Shown: positions 25,054 through 33,657, numbered from the stretch's first letter. The stretch is DNA of 64,000 nucleotides from Hyphococcus luteus (GCF_002943565.1 NZ_PJCH01000016.1:1-64000), one strand, 5' to 3'. Program-made: numbers and translations. Notes: generated from the letters alone by a model not told the origin.

Positions 25054-25416
25054 TCAGCCGCGCGCCGCTCTCTTTTTTCTGCGTTTCAGCTTCTCGCCCA
25101 CCGCAGCGATCGCCTCGATCGCGGGCAAAAGCTCGCAGCCCTCGCGCGTCAGCGCATATTCCACCGAGGGCGGCGAGGTCGGCATCACCGTGCGCGCGAC
25201 GACGCCTTTTTCTTCAAGCTCTTTCAGCCGCGTCGTCAGCATCTTCGCCGAGATGCGCGGCATGTCGTGCCGCAGCTCGGAAAAGCGCCGCGGCCCGGCG
25301 CTCAAGTTCCATAAGATATTCGGCGTCCAGGCGCCGCCGATCAGCGCCATGCATTCGGACAGGGGGCACTCGTAAGGCGCGGGCGGGCTCTGATTCCTGC
25401 GGATTTTAAGGGCCAT
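25054..25416 (-). CDS. HxlR-family transcriptional regulator
   Basis: A 120-residue winged-helix regulator with the family signature CPLSECMALIGGAWTPNILWNLSAGPRRFSEL, including the single N-terminal cysteine region (two Cys here) thought to sense aldehydes or redox stress in relatives. The recognition helix ISAKMLTTRLKELEEKGVV follows. The tail is basic (KRRKKRAARG). It is divergent from the glutathione S-transferase gene and likely controls it and itself through the intervening inverted repeat. It ends 3 bp from the GH15 stop, tail to tail. Confidence 0.93.
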   Translation of the reverse strand: MALKIRRNQSPPAPYECPLSECMALIGGAWTPNILWNLSAGPRRFSELRHDMPRISAKMLTTRLKELEEKGVVARTVMPTSPPSVEYALTREGCELLPAIEAIAAVGEKLKRRKKRAARG

Positions 25417-25466
25417 GGGCGCGCCGCCTTTCGAAGTTTCGCCGGGGTTACCCGGTCACCATAAGG

Positions 25467-25503
25467 AAACTTCGTTCTTTACTATCACGAATTTATGAAG
25501 TTT
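25467..25503. promoter_or_regulatory. Candidate HxlR operator
   Basis: AAACTTC (25467-25473) and GAAGTTT (25497-25503) form a perfect 7-bp inverted repeat 30 bp apart, with a third AAGTAACTTC just downstream. They lie in the AT-rich gap between the divergent regulator and GST genes. Confidence 0.5.
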
Positions 25504-25596
25504 ACAAAAGTAACTTCCCGTTCCTAAATCGGCCCGCCTATCGAAAAAGGCCCGGGGCGCCGCTCCCCGGAGCCATCAAAGAAAAGGAACGATCTC

Positions 25597-26220
25597 ATGA
25601 AGCTTTATTACAAGCCCGGCGCATGCTCCCTCGCCTCGCATATCGCCCTCAATGAAGCCGGCGTCGCCGTCGCGCTTGAGAAAACCGACACGGCGACGAA
25701 GACGACGGAAAACGGCGAAGACTATTCGGCGATCAATCCCAACGGGTATGTGCCGGCCCTGCGCCTCGACAATGGCGAGATCCTGACCGAGGGTCCGGCG
25801 ATCCTGCAATTCATCGCCGATACAAACCAATCCGCCGGGCTCGCGCCGGAAAACGGCACGGTCGAGCGCGCCCGCGTCAATGCGCTTTTGAACTTCGCCG
25901 GATCGGAGCTGCACAAGGCGTTCGCGCCGCTGTTCGCCGACCCGGCCCCGGAAGGCGCGGCGCGCGACGCCATCATCGAGAAAATCGGCACGCGTCTCGA
26001 CCATATCGAAAGCCGGCTCGCGGACGGGCGCGCCTATCTGACGGGCGACGCCTTCACCATCGCCGACGCTTACGTCTTCGTCGTCGCCAACTGGGCGAAT
26101 TTCGTCAATGTCGACCTTTCAAAATGGCCGAATGTCGTTTCTTTCGTGAAACGCGTCGCAGCCCGCCCTGCGGTGACGAACGCGCTCGCCGCCGAAGGCC
26201 TTCTGGCGCAAGCGGCGTAA
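25597..26220 (+). CDS. gstA: Beta-class glutathione S-transferase
   Basis: A 207-residue cytosolic enzyme that conjugates glutathione to electrophiles. It begins MKLYYKPGACSLASHIALNEAG, typical of bacterial beta-class GSTs, with Cys10 as the catalytic or mixed-disulfide cysteine. NPNGYVPAL holds the cis-proline, LTEGPAILQFIAD contacts the gamma-glutamyl group, and the C-terminal helical domain has AFTIADAYVF. It is divergent from HxlR and heads a probable operon with an NTF2-like protein and a tautomerase. Confidence 0.94.
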   Translation: MKLYYKPGACSLASHIALNEAGVAVALEKTDTATKTTENGEDYSAINPNGYVPALRLDNGEILTEGPAILQFIADTNQSAGLAPENGTVERARVNALLNFAGSELHKAFAPLFADPAPEGAARDAIIEKIGTRLDHIESRLADGRAYLTGDAFTIADAYVFVVANWANFVNVDLSKWPNVVSFVKRVAARPAVTNALAAEGLLAQAA

Positions 26221-26229
26221 GGCGCTTGA

Positions 26230-26256
26230 TCCTCCCCCGCTTCCCGCGGGGGAGGA
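26230..26256. repeat. Palindrome of the TCCTCCCCC type
   Basis: An 11-bp stem (26230-26240 with 26246-26256) with a 5-nt loop, no T-run. Its outer half matches the palindrome at 9771-9794. It lies between the GST gene and the NTF2-like gene, so it may tune the downstream part of the operon. Confidence 0.5.
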
Positions 26257-26278
26257 CACGCAAGAGCAGGCCCAAACG

Positions 26279-26662
26279 ATGCCGGATGCGTTCACCGAAA
26301 TCCTTGAGGCGCTGAAGCGCTATTATGACGGGCTCTATTACGGCGACGCCGTTCTCCTGGAATCCGTCTTTCACCCCGGGGCGGTCTATCACACCGCCTC
26401 GGGCGAAAAGCCGCTCACTTATGACATGCCGGCCTATATGGATGTTGTGCGCAAGCGCACGGCGCCCGCGGCTCTCGGCGACGCATACGGGTATGACGTC
26501 GAAAGCGTGCGTTTCGCGGGGGCCGACACCGCCTTCGCCGTCCTCACCTGCGCGCTGATGGGCAAACGCTTCACCGACTTTCTGTCTTTCACCCGCATCA
26601 GGGGCGAATGGCGCATCGCCGCGAAAGTTTTTCATTACGATCTCATCGAAAAGGAGAGCTGA
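26279..26662 (+). CDS. NTF2-like (putative lumazine-binding type) protein
   Basis: A 127-residue protein with the cone-shaped NTF2 fold pattern: an N-terminal helix pair (AFTEILEALKRYYDGLYYGDAVLLESVFHPGAVYHTASG), then strands ending in LSFTRIRGEWRIAAKVFHYDL. Such proteins are small ligand-binding enzymes or binding modules. There is no signal peptide. It is 58 bp downstream of gstA and 1 bp before the tautomerase gene, so a shared role in aldehyde or xenobiotic handling is a reasonable inference. Confidence 0.85.
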   Translation: MPDAFTEILEALKRYYDGLYYGDAVLLESVFHPGAVYHTASGEKPLTYDMPAYMDVVRKRTAPAALGDAYGYDVESVRFAGADTAFAVLTCALMGKRFTDFLSFTRIRGEWRIAAKVFHYDLIEKES

Positions 26663-26663
26663 G

Positions 26664-26882
26664 ATGCCTTACGTCAACATCAAGATCACCCGCGAAGGCG
26701 GGACTACGCCGGAACAGAAGGCAGAGCTCATCAGGGGGACGACGGACCTGCTCGCGCGCGTCCTCGACAAGAACCCGGCGACGACCTTCGTCGTCATCGA
26801 CGAGGTGGAGATGGAGGACTGGGGCGTCGGCGGCCTGCCCGTCGCCGATTACCGCGCAAAGCTGGCGGCGCGGAAAGACTGA
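26664..26882 (+). CDS. 4-oxalocrotonate tautomerase-family enzyme
   Basis: A 72-residue protein starting Met-Pro, so removal of Met would expose the catalytic Pro1 of the tautomerase family. PYVNIKITREGGTTPEQKAELI and the later FVVIDEVEMEDWGVGGLPV match the longer tautomerase subgroup. It probably acts as a hexamer of small subunits on an alpha-keto or enol substrate; the actual substrate is unknown. The preceding stop codon is 1 bp away, indicating coupling. Confidence 0.9.
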   Translation: MPYVNIKITREGGTTPEQKAELIRGTTDLLARVLDKNPATTFVVIDEVEMEDWGVGGLPVADYRAKLAARKD

Positions 26883-26901
26883 AAAGAAAAATAGCGGGTG
26901 C

Positions 26902-26980
26902 AGGAACACGGGGGCCGCAGCGCCTGTTGCTCCTTTGCAAGAACACGCAAAACAGCCTCGCAAAGAGCAGCTGGCGTGTT
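26902..26980 (+). promoter_or_regulatory. Structured leader of the CBS gene, with a possible EcfG-type promoter
   Basis: GGAACACG (26902-26909) pairs with CGTGTTCC (26973-26980), and an inner arm TGCTCCTTTGC pairs with GCAAAGAGCA with one bulge, giving a long interrupted stem-loop. The left arm also contains GGAAC-N17-TGTT, close to an EcfG promoter. Both readings cannot be fully true for one transcript. Confidence 0.4.
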
Positions 26981-27002
26981 CCGCAAGATAAAGGAGGAAA
27001 TC

Positions 27003-27425
27003 ATGAAGACGAGAGACGTCATGAACGCCGAGTGTCGCTATTGCGCGCCCGGCGACTCCGTCGTCGACGCCGCGAAACTGATGGCGGATGAAGATTTCGG
27101 CGCGGTCCCCATAGCCGAAAACAACCGGCTCGTCGGCATGTTGACCGACCGCGACATCGTCGTGCGCGGCCTCGCTGACGGCCGCGACGCGGCGCAGACA
27201 AAGATCGGCGACATCATGTCCGGCGAAATCTATTATTGTTACGACGACCAGGACATCGAAGACGTCGCCGCCAATATGGGCGAGATGCAGGTCCGGCGCA
27301 TGCCGGTCGTCAACAGAGACAAGCGCCTTGTGGGCATGGTGGCGATCGGCGATCTGGCCCGGCAAGCGCCGGGCGCCAATGTCGCCGGCGAGGCCTTGGG
27401 CGAAATCTCCCGGCCTGCGGCCTGA
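27003..27425 (+). CDS. Tandem CBS-domain protein
   Basis: A 140-residue protein made of two CBS motifs: MKTRDVMNAECRYCAPGDSVVDAAKLM...GMLTDRDIVVRGLA and KIGDIMSGEIYYCYDDQDIEDVAANM...VGMVAIGDLARQ. A pair of CBS motifs forms one adenosine-ligand (AMP, ATP, AdoMet) sensing module; stand-alone versions act as energy or stress sensors. The AAAGGAGG ribosome site is ideal, and the start is fixed by it. It follows the tautomerase gene by 120 bp and has its own structured leader, so independent control is likely. Confidence 0.92.
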   Translation: MKTRDVMNAECRYCAPGDSVVDAAKLMADEDFGAVPIAENNRLVGMLTDRDIVVRGLADGRDAAQTKIGDIMSGEIYYCYDDQDIEDVAANMGEMQVRRMPVVNRDKRLVGMVAIGDLARQAPGANVAGEALGEISRPAA

Positions 27426-27540
27426 AGAGCGGCCCGGAGAAGGCCAGGCGTGACCCTTCCTGTTCTTTCGCAAGGCTGGCTTCAGCCGCCGCGTCTGACC
27501 TTCCCCGCCCGGGCGTAAATCGAGGATTTCCAAGGCCTTT

Positions 27541-27573
27541 CCGCGCTTGCGCCGAACGCCGGCGCAAGCGCGG
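27541..27573. other. Strong GC hairpin downstream of the CBS gene
   Basis: A perfect 13-bp inverted repeat (27541-27553 with 27561-27573) with a 7-nt loop and no T-run. It lies between the CBS and Sel1-like genes and may be an mRNA 3'-end stabiliser. Confidence 0.5.
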
Positions 27574-27651
27574 CGGGCTTCACCGGACCTTAAGCCCGGC
27601 CGGCGATAATCGGCCGCTCTTGCATGCGGGACCGCCAGGAGAGGCTGGGTC

Positions 27652-29121
27652 ATGAGCCGGTTTGTCGCCATTTCGCTGATCCTGATGGCTGCGTTTTGCG
27701 CCGCCCTGGCGCCCGTCGGCTGGTCGTTCGACGCGCGCAACGGCGCCGGGGATTGGCTGACCCAACGCCAGGCCTTAAAGGCTGCGCGGTTTTTCTATGC
27801 GACCACAGCCTATGAGAACGATCCGCGCGGGCGCAACAACGTCGCCGTGATCGACTATCATCTCGCCATTTACGATCCTGACGGCACGCGGCAAAGCCGC
27901 TTTCTGGCCACGCGCAAAGCGAGCGCGATCTTTCGCGAACTCGCCGGCGAAGGCTACGCCCCCGGCGCCTATAACCAGGGGCTGATGTGCCCCCGCTGCC
28001 AGGTCGAACGGCCCGGCCATGCAGCGGCGAAAAAATGGCTCCGGCGCGCCGTTGCATTAGGCGATCCGCTCGCGCCGCTCGCTTATGCGCTTGCCAGACA
28101 CCGGTCCTCGACCGAGGAAGACCCGGCCGAAGCCCTGCGGCTTGTCACCGAACTCGCCGATGCGGGCGACCCGATCGCGGCGGAAGAACTCGCGTCTTAC
28201 GCCCGCGGACGGGACATCCTGACCGAGGAAGAGGTCGAACGCTATTATCTTGTGGCCGCGCAAGGCGGCAATGTCAGCGCGCAGGAGGCGCTCGGCCTCT
28301 GGTACGAGGGCGACAGGCGGGAAGACTGGCTGAAGGCCGCAGCGAAGCAGGGGTCTGTCCCCGCCATGACGCGGCTGGGCGAGCGTTATTTCACAGGCGT
28401 TTTCGGCGCGGACGAGGATGGCGCGCCGGATTACAAAACCGCCGCCCGCTGGCTGGCGCGCGCCGTTCGCGAAGGCCAAAAGCCGCGCGACAGGCGCCGG
28501 CGCATCAAAGTGCACAAAACAGGCTTGCGTTTTCGTTCTCTTGAGCCGCGCCCCATGGACGACATCAACAATTCGGAATCCGCGGCCTACACCCTCGCTC
28601 TCATCCATATGCGCGGCCTCCTGGGAGAACCGGACATGGAAAGGGCGGAAGAGCTGCTGCGCTACGCGGCGCTGCTGCCCTGGAAAGACTCCAACCTAAT
28701 CCTTATACAGATTGAATCGGAGCGCGCGCCTGGCCATGCGCGCAAGCACCACCGGCGACGGCTGGCGGAAGCGACGCTCGAACGCTACGCCCGCGACTTT
28801 GAGGGCCGCCACGCAAGCTTAAAGCCTTTCGTCGAGCGCGGCGATGTCCGCGCCGTCACCGAATACGATCTCATTCGCTGGACGCGCTCGGACGATCCCG
28901 CCCTGGACCGCGCTATGCTGGAAGCGCTGAAGCAGCGCGACCCGAGAGGCCTTTTCGCGATCGAACGCGACCTCGACCTCACGGCCGCGACGGACGCATG
29001 GCTGTGGCCGAAACTCGTCGCCGCAAGACCTGTGACCGTGACGATGCCGGCCGCGAAATTGGCCCCGCGCATCGTCCTTCTGCATCGCGGCGCCCGCCTG
29101 CAAAAGGCAGGCGCGGACTAG
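27652..29121 (+). CDS. Exported Sel1-like repeat protein
   Basis: A 489-residue protein with an N-terminal hydrophobic signal (FVAISLILMAAFCAALAPVGW). Sel1-like helical repeats occupy about residues 85-300, seen as recurring AAKKWLRRAVALGDPLAPLAYALA, YYLVAAQGGNVSAQEALGLWYEG and WLKAAAKQGSVPAMTRLGERYFTG. The C-terminal 150 residues are not repeat-like. A CPRC motif lies near residue 110. Sel1 proteins are scaffolds for protein-protein contacts; here the location would be periplasmic. AGGAGAGG precedes the ATG. No specific pathway can be read from the context. Confidence 0.8.
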   Translation: MSRFVAISLILMAAFCAALAPVGWSFDARNGAGDWLTQRQALKAARFFYATTAYENDPRGRNNVAVIDYHLAIYDPDGTRQSRFLATRKASAIFRELAGEGYAPGAYNQGLMCPRCQVERPGHAAAKKWLRRAVALGDPLAPLAYALARHRSSTEEDPAEALRLVTELADAGDPIAAEELASYARGRDILTEEEVERYYLVAAQGGNVSAQEALGLWYEGDRREDWLKAAAKQGSVPAMTRLGERYFTGVFGADEDGAPDYKTAARWLARAVREGQKPRDRRRRIKVHKTGLRFRSLEPRPMDDINNSESAAYTLALIHMRGLLGEPDMERAEELLRYAALLPWKDSNLILIQIESERAPGHARKHHRRRLAEATLERYARDFEGRHASLKPFVERGDVRAVTEYDLIRWTRSDDPALDRAMLEALKQRDPRGLFAIERDLDLTAATDAWLWPKLVAARPVTVTMPAAKLAPRIVLLHRGARLQKAGAD

Positions 29122-29164
29122 CGGCCGGCTTGCCTGAGGCCGCCTGAACCCCTATCTCCCGCCC

Positions 29165-29569
29165 ATGCCAAGTTTCGACGACATCTCAGCCGATTTCGCG
29201 TTCCTCGACGAATGGGACGAGCGCTACAAATATCTCATCGATCTGGGGCGCGAGCTCGCGCCCTATCCGGAGGACGTCCGCGACGAGGCCCATAAGGTCA
29301 AAGGCTGCGCCAGCCAGGTCTGGCTGTTCGCCGAGGCTGAAGGCGGGACGATCACGCTGAAAGGCGATTCCGACGCGCATATCGTCAAAGGGCTGGTGGC
29401 GCTTCTGATCGCGCTTTATTCCGGCAAATCCCCGAAAGAGATGCTCGCGGTCGATCCGCAAGAAGCGCTGGCGCCGTTCGATCTCGACGGCCATCTGACG
29501 CCGCAGCGCTCCAACGGGCTGCACTCCATGATCCAGCGCATTCGCGAGATCGCAGGCGAGGCGGCTTAA
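29165..29569 (+). CDS. sufE: Cysteine desulfuration protein SufE
   Basis: SufE accepts persulfide sulfur from SufS and passes it to the SufBCD scaffold for Fe-S cluster assembly. The 134-residue protein has the active cysteine Cys48 in [14 protein letters not shown], the [16 protein letters not shown] start and the SPQRSNGL-type end ([16 protein letters not shown]). The rest of the suf operon is not adjacent, as is common in alphaproteobacteria. Its stop codon overlaps the convergent downstream gene by 4 bp. Confidence 0.95.
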   Translation: MPSFDDISADFAFLDEWDERYKYLIDLGRELAPYPEDVRDEAHKVKGCASQVWLFAEAEGGTITLKGDSDAHIVKGLVALLIALYSGKSPKEMLAVDPQEALAPFDLDGHLTPQRSNGLHSMIQRIREIAGEAA

Positions 29570-29988
29570 ACAATCGCCCGCTGTTCGCGCATGGCGGCGT
29601 CCAGGGCTTTCTTTTCAATCCCGCGCCCCCGCGAAAAAAGCCCGGCGGCTTCGGCGCTCCGGATGCGCTCGCGCAAACGCCGCTCCATGTAATCGAGCTG
29701 CAGTTCGATCACCGGGCTGTCGCGGCTGTCCTCCACATTGATGCAGGCGTGAGAGACGGTGGAGCGGTCGCGCCCGAAATAGTCGGAAACTTCGTTCAAG
29801 GTCAGCTGGCCCACCACATGGGCGAGATACATCGCCGCCTGGCGGGCCCGCGCATGCGCGGCGCTGCGCCGCTCCGGCGCCATCAATTCCGCATGCGGAA
29901 TGGAATAGGCCTCGCATACGATCTCTTTGGCCATGCGCGCAATCAGCCGGCGCGCGGTTTGCGAAAAACGGTCCGATTTCTTCGCCAT
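29566..29988 (-). CDS. Stand-alone DnaA domain IV-like DNA-binding protein
   Basis: A 140-residue protein; the second ATG (29988) is chosen because GGGAGG precedes it. Residues 30-85 resemble the DnaA DNA-binding domain IV helix-turn-helix, with the signature-like [20 protein letters not shown] matching GRDHTTVLHA of DnaA. No AAA+ domain is present. Related stand-alone proteins in alphaproteobacteria are annotated as DnaA-like helix-turn-helix proteins; they could bind DnaA boxes or act as regulators. Convergent with sufE, sharing 4 bp. Confidence 0.85.
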   Translation of the reverse strand: MAKKSDRFSQTARRLIARMAKEIVCEAYSIPHAELMAPERRSAAHARARQAAMYLAHVVGQLTLNEVSDYFGRDRSTVSHACINVEDSRDSPVIELQLDYMERRLRERIRSAEAAGLFSRGRGIEKKALDAAMREQRAIV

Positions 29989-30134
29989 GCCGCCTCCCAT
30001 AAGCGAGACTCAGCGCAAGAACCGGGCCTCGTTCGGGGAACAGGATAAGGCCGCAAGCGGACGCGGGGACGCCGCCGCCGGCGCCCTAAAGGCGCATCCG
30101 TTAAGGTTGATTGTCGCTGCGTCTGCGAAAAGCG

Positions 30135-31862
30135 TCAGGCGATGAAGGAGATGACGAGCACAAGCGCCAGCAAAATCGCCGTCCACAGCGCCATGAAGCC
30201 GATCGGCCAGGAGCGCGCCATCTCGCCTTCGGGCCCGTGCACGCTGTAAACCCGCGCCATCAGCGCTTGCACGCGGCCCGAGAAAATCCCCCATAGGGCG
30301 ATCCATGTTGCGCGCGACGCACCAGCGGCCCAGCTCATCAGCGCGCGGCCCGGCACGCGATAGAACCAGTCCGTATCGAGATTGGTCGACGGCACTTCGG
30401 CCGGATACCATTTGACGAGGATGAGGATTGCGAAAGCGAGCACCGCCCAGAGGAGGAGCTGCAACTGCTCGATGAGATGATAGGCGGTGTAGGGATGATA
30501 GTCCGCAATCGCCGCCTGGTCGGGCAAAAGCGCGTAAAGCGGATCGGGATAGATCCCGAGCCCGAGACAGAGCGCCGCCGCAATCCCCATGGCGATCATC
30601 ATGGGCAAAGGCGCGTCTTTCGGGCGCTGGCCGGAATCGTGCGCGAAGAAGGTGAAATAGGGAATCTTGATCCCGGCATGCTCGAGAACGCCGGCGGAGG
30701 CGAAGAGGAGCCCCAGCCAGACCCAGAAAAGATGGGCCTCGCCCGCGCCGTCGATGATCAGGCCCTTGGTGACAAAGCCGAGCGTGCCCGGGAAAGCGGA
30801 AATCGACAGCGCGCCCACAATGCACAGCGCCATGGTGACCGGCATGGTCTTGTAAAGCCCGCCGAGCTCCGTCGCTTTCGACGTGCCCGTCCGGTGCATC
30901 GCCGCGCCGAGCGCCATGAAGAGAAGCCCTTCGAAAATGATGTTGCCGAAGGCGTAGCCCGCCGCGCCGTTGATGGTCCCGAGCCCGATGGCGCAGACCA
31001 TGAAGCCCACCTGGTTGTTGATGGAATAGCACAAGACCTTCCTGAGATCGTTTTCGATGAGCGCGAAAAAGATCGGGAAGAGCGTCATCACGACGCCGAT
31101 ATAGATGAGCTCGTTCGTCCCCGGGAAGGCGCGCGCCAGCGAATAGACCGCGAGCTTGGTCGTGAAGATCGAAAGGATGATCGCGCCCGTCAGGGTCGAT
31201 TTTGGATAAGCATCCTGCACCCAGTTGTGGAGCAGCGGAAAGGCCGACTTGATGCCGAAGGCAAGGAACATGACGAGGGCGGAGATCTTCACCGCGCCGT
31301 CGGCGTCCCTCAGCCCCATCATGTCGAACGCGAAGGAGCCCGTCTCGCGATAGGTGAGCGCGACGCCGCCGAGGAGAAGCACGCCCGAGAGAATCTGGAT
31401 CGCGAGATAGCGCATGCCCGCGAGATAGGTGACGCGCGTGCCCGGCGCCCAGACGAGGAAGACGGAAGTGATCGCCGCCATCTCCCACCAGAAAAAGAGC
31501 GTGATGAGATCGCCGGCGAGAACGCCGCCAAGGCAGGCGGCGGGATAGGCGAGCATGGCGAAATTCTGCGCCTTGTCGCGCTGGCCCCAGGCGTAAATGA
31601 CGTTGAGGACAATGGCGATGTGGAACACCACCGCGAAAATGCGCGACAAGGGGTCGACACGCACGGTGGTCAGTTGTTCGCCGAAAACATGCAGCGCGCC
31701 ATACTCGCCAAGCCCCAGCGTATAAAGCTTGATCGCGGAGAACGCCGTGACGAGAAGACACCAGGCGCAGGCGAGATGACGCGGCAGAAAGAAAATCACG
31801 AAGGCGCCGACCGTCAGGATGACGGCGGGATTGGCGAGAAGGGCTTCGAAGAACGCGGTCAT
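30135..31862 (-). CDS. Mrp-type antiporter, third NuoL/M/N-like (MrpD-like) subunit
   Basis: A 575-residue polytopic protein of the proton-translocating NuoL/M/N family and the last gene of the antiporter operon. The half-channel residues are present: glutamate in LFFWWEMAAITS and lysines in AFGIKSAFPLLHNWVQDAYPKS and IFTTKLAVYSL. The hydrophilic C-terminal loop before the last helix (SGRVQALMARVYSVHGPEGE) is longer than in MrpD. It starts 2 bp after the previous stop. It probably provides an extra ion or proton path in the membrane complex. Confidence 0.9.
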   Translation of the reverse strand: MTAFFEALLANPAVILTVGAFVIFFLPRHLACAWCLLVTAFSAIKLYTLGLGEYGALHVFGEQLTTVRVDPLSRIFAVVFHIAIVLNVIYAWGQRDKAQNFAMLAYPAACLGGVLAGDLITLFFWWEMAAITSVFLVWAPGTRVTYLAGMRYLAIQILSGVLLLGGVALTYRETGSFAFDMMGLRDADGAVKISALVMFLAFGIKSAFPLLHNWVQDAYPKSTLTGAIILSIFTTKLAVYSLARAFPGTNELIYIGVVMTLFPIFFALIENDLRKVLCYSINNQVGFMVCAIGLGTINGAAGYAFGNIIFEGLLFMALGAAMHRTGTSKATELGGLYKTMPVTMALCIVGALSISAFPGTLGFVTKGLIIDGAGEAHLFWVWLGLLFASAGVLEHAGIKIPYFTFFAHDSGQRPKDAPLPMMIAMGIAAALCLGLGIYPDPLYALLPDQAAIADYHPYTAYHLIEQLQLLLWAVLAFAILILVKWYPAEVPSTNLDTDWFYRVPGRALMSWAAGASRATWIALWGIFSGRVQALMARVYSVHGPEGEMARSWPIGFMALWTAILLALVLVISFIA

Positions 31863-31864
31863 TT

Positions 31865-32146
31865 CTATTCACGCTCCTCGTAATAATCTTCCTTGCGCCC
31901 CACGAGTTTTCTTAAATGCTGACCGGCGAGCACGATGAACATGAAAGCCGCAAAGCCCCACACGGCGAAGAAGACGCCGAATTCCTCCGCCGGGAAATGC
32001 GGATGCTCTTTCCGCCAGGCGGGAACGAATCCGGCGACGGCGGCGAGAATGCTCGCGACGACCAGCACGCCGAGAAACGCGTTGCGGAAGGATTTTTTAT
32101 CGGCCCAGCCTTCTTCGCCAGAATGATGTTCGTGTTGGTCAGACAT
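31865..32146 (-). CDS. Small two-helix membrane subunit within the antiporter operon
   Basis: A 93-residue protein whose ATG overlaps the previous stop (TAATG), showing translational coupling. The N-terminus is polar and histidine-rich (MSDQHEHHSGEEGW). Two transmembrane segments follow (AFLGVLVVASILAAVAGFVPAW and FFAVWGFAAFMFIVLAGQHL) with a charged tail (RKLVGRKEDYYEERE). I do not recognise it as a standard Mrp subunit. Its position between two NuoL/M/N-like genes suggests a structural accessory of the same complex. Confidence 0.75.
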   Translation of the reverse strand: MSDQHEHHSGEEGWADKKSFRNAFLGVLVVASILAAVAGFVPAWRKEHPHFPAEEFGVFFAVWGFAAFMFIVLAGQHLRKLVGRKEDYYEERE

Positions 32147-33657
32147 TACTGTCCCCCGATCAGCGGCGTCAGGAATTCGTAAAGCGGGTCGGCGAAGAAA
32201 AAGAGCAGGAAAGCGCCCGCCGCGGTGACCATGGGCGGCGCGAGGCACAGGATCGGCGCTTCCTTGAGATTGCCCCATTGAATGGACGCATTTTCCGCCC
32301 CTTGCGGTTTCGCGCCGTCTTCAGCGGGCTTCATGTAAAACGCCTGCACGGGGATCGAGAGCAGATAGATCACATTGAGGATCGAGGAGATCATCAACAC
32401 CGCGATGATCGCCAGCTGGCCGGCGTCCGCCGCGCCCAGCATCAGGAAAAATTTCGGCCAGGAGCCGGCCATAGGCGGCAGGCCGACAATCGACATGGCG
32501 CCGAGGAAAAAGGCGCCGAAAGTGAACGGCATCACCCGGCCTAAGCCCCGAAGTTCGGAAACCAGCGACTTGTGGTGCGCCACGTAAATCGCGCCGGCGC
32601 ACATGAAGAGCGTCATCTTGCCGAGCGCGTGCGCCGCGATCTGCATCGCCCCGCCCATGACGCCCATCTGCGTCGCGAGCATGGCGCCGAGCGTGACGTA
32701 GGAAAGCTGCGAGACCGTCGAATAGGCGAGCCGCGCTTTCAAATTGTCCTTGTTCATGGCGATGGCGGAAGCGAGCAGGATCGAGCCGCCGGCGATCCAC
32801 ATATAGGGCGTTCCCGCCCCGGTCTCGTGGAGAAAATCGACGCCGAAAATATAGACGGCGACTTTGAGGATGGAGAAGACGCCGGCTTTGACGACCGCAA
32901 CGGCGTGAAGAAAGGCCGAGACCGGCGTCGGCGCCACCATGGCGTTGGGGAGCCAGGGATGAACCGGCATCAGGGCCGCCTTGCCGATGCCGAAGGCGTA
33001 AAGCCCCATCAGGACGCCGGCGATGGGCGCCACCGCTTCCGAATGCGCCGCCATGATCCCGCCCGCAACGAAATCCGTCGTGCCGGTGATGGCGTAGGTC
33101 CAGACGATGGCGGGCAGGAGAAGGCCGATGGACGTCGCCATCAACACGCCGAGATAGATGCGCCCGCCATTTCGCGCCTTGGCGTCGCCGTAATGGGTGA
33201 CGAGCGGGAAGGTCGAAAGCGTCAGCACTTCATAGAAGATGAAGAGCGTGAAGAGGTTCGCGGCGAAAGCGACGCCCATGGCCGCGGAGATCGCGACCGC
33301 AAAGCACATGTAAAAGCGCGTCTGATGCTCTTCGCCGTGACCGCGCATATAGCCGATGGAATAGACCGAATTGACGATCCATAAACCGCTCGCGATCACC
33401 GCGAACATGGCGCCGAGCGGTTCGGCCTGAAACGCGATGGGCAGGCCGTCGATCACTTCGATCAGTTCGAAGTCGGGGCGCGCGCCGCCGGCGACGGCGG
33501 CGAAGACGATGACCGCCAGTGAAAACAGGATCGCGCCGGTGACGAGTGTCGCCGCCTCGCGCAGATTCGGACTTTTCTCGCCGATCAACCAGATCGCGAT
33601 GAAACCGGCGAGCGGCAGGAAGAGCGCAAGCGGAATGGCGAGTTCTGCAGAGATCAC
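32146..33657 (-). CDS. Mrp-type antiporter, second NuoL/M/N-like subunit
   Basis: A 503-residue polytopic protein. The GTG start at 33657 overlaps the upstream stop (GTGA); a longer reading would add 36 basic, non-membrane residues and is rejected. Channel residues are visible: glutamate in LFIFYEVLTLSTFPLV, lysine in FGIGKAALMPVHPWLPNAMVAPTPVSAFLHAVAVVKAGVF. The PTPVSAFLHA form is closer to NuoL/MrpA than to MrpD, so it may replace the N-terminal NuoL-like half of MrpA that this cluster otherwise lacks. It ends at a TAATG junction with the small subunit gene. Confidence 0.9.
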   Translation of the reverse strand: MISAELAIPLALFLPLAGFIAIWLIGEKSPNLREAATLVTGAILFSLAVIVFAAVAGGARPDFELIEVIDGLPIAFQAEPLGAMFAVIASGLWIVNSVYSIGYMRGHGEEHQTRFYMCFAVAISAAMGVAFAANLFTLFIFYEVLTLSTFPLVTHYGDAKARNGGRIYLGVLMATSIGLLLPAIVWTYAITGTTDFVAGGIMAAHSEAVAPIAGVLMGLYAFGIGKAALMPVHPWLPNAMVAPTPVSAFLHAVAVVKAGVFSILKVAVYIFGVDFLHETGAGTPYMWIAGGSILLASAIAMNKDNLKARLAYSTVSQLSYVTLGAMLATQMGVMGGAMQIAAHALGKMTLFMCAGAIYVAHHKSLVSELRGLGRVMPFTFGAFFLGAMSIVGLPPMAGSWPKFFLMLGAADAGQLAIIAVLMISSILNVIYLLSIPVQAFYMKPAEDGAKPQGAENASIQWGNLKEAPILCLAPPMVTAAGAFLLFFFADPLYEFLTPLIGGQ

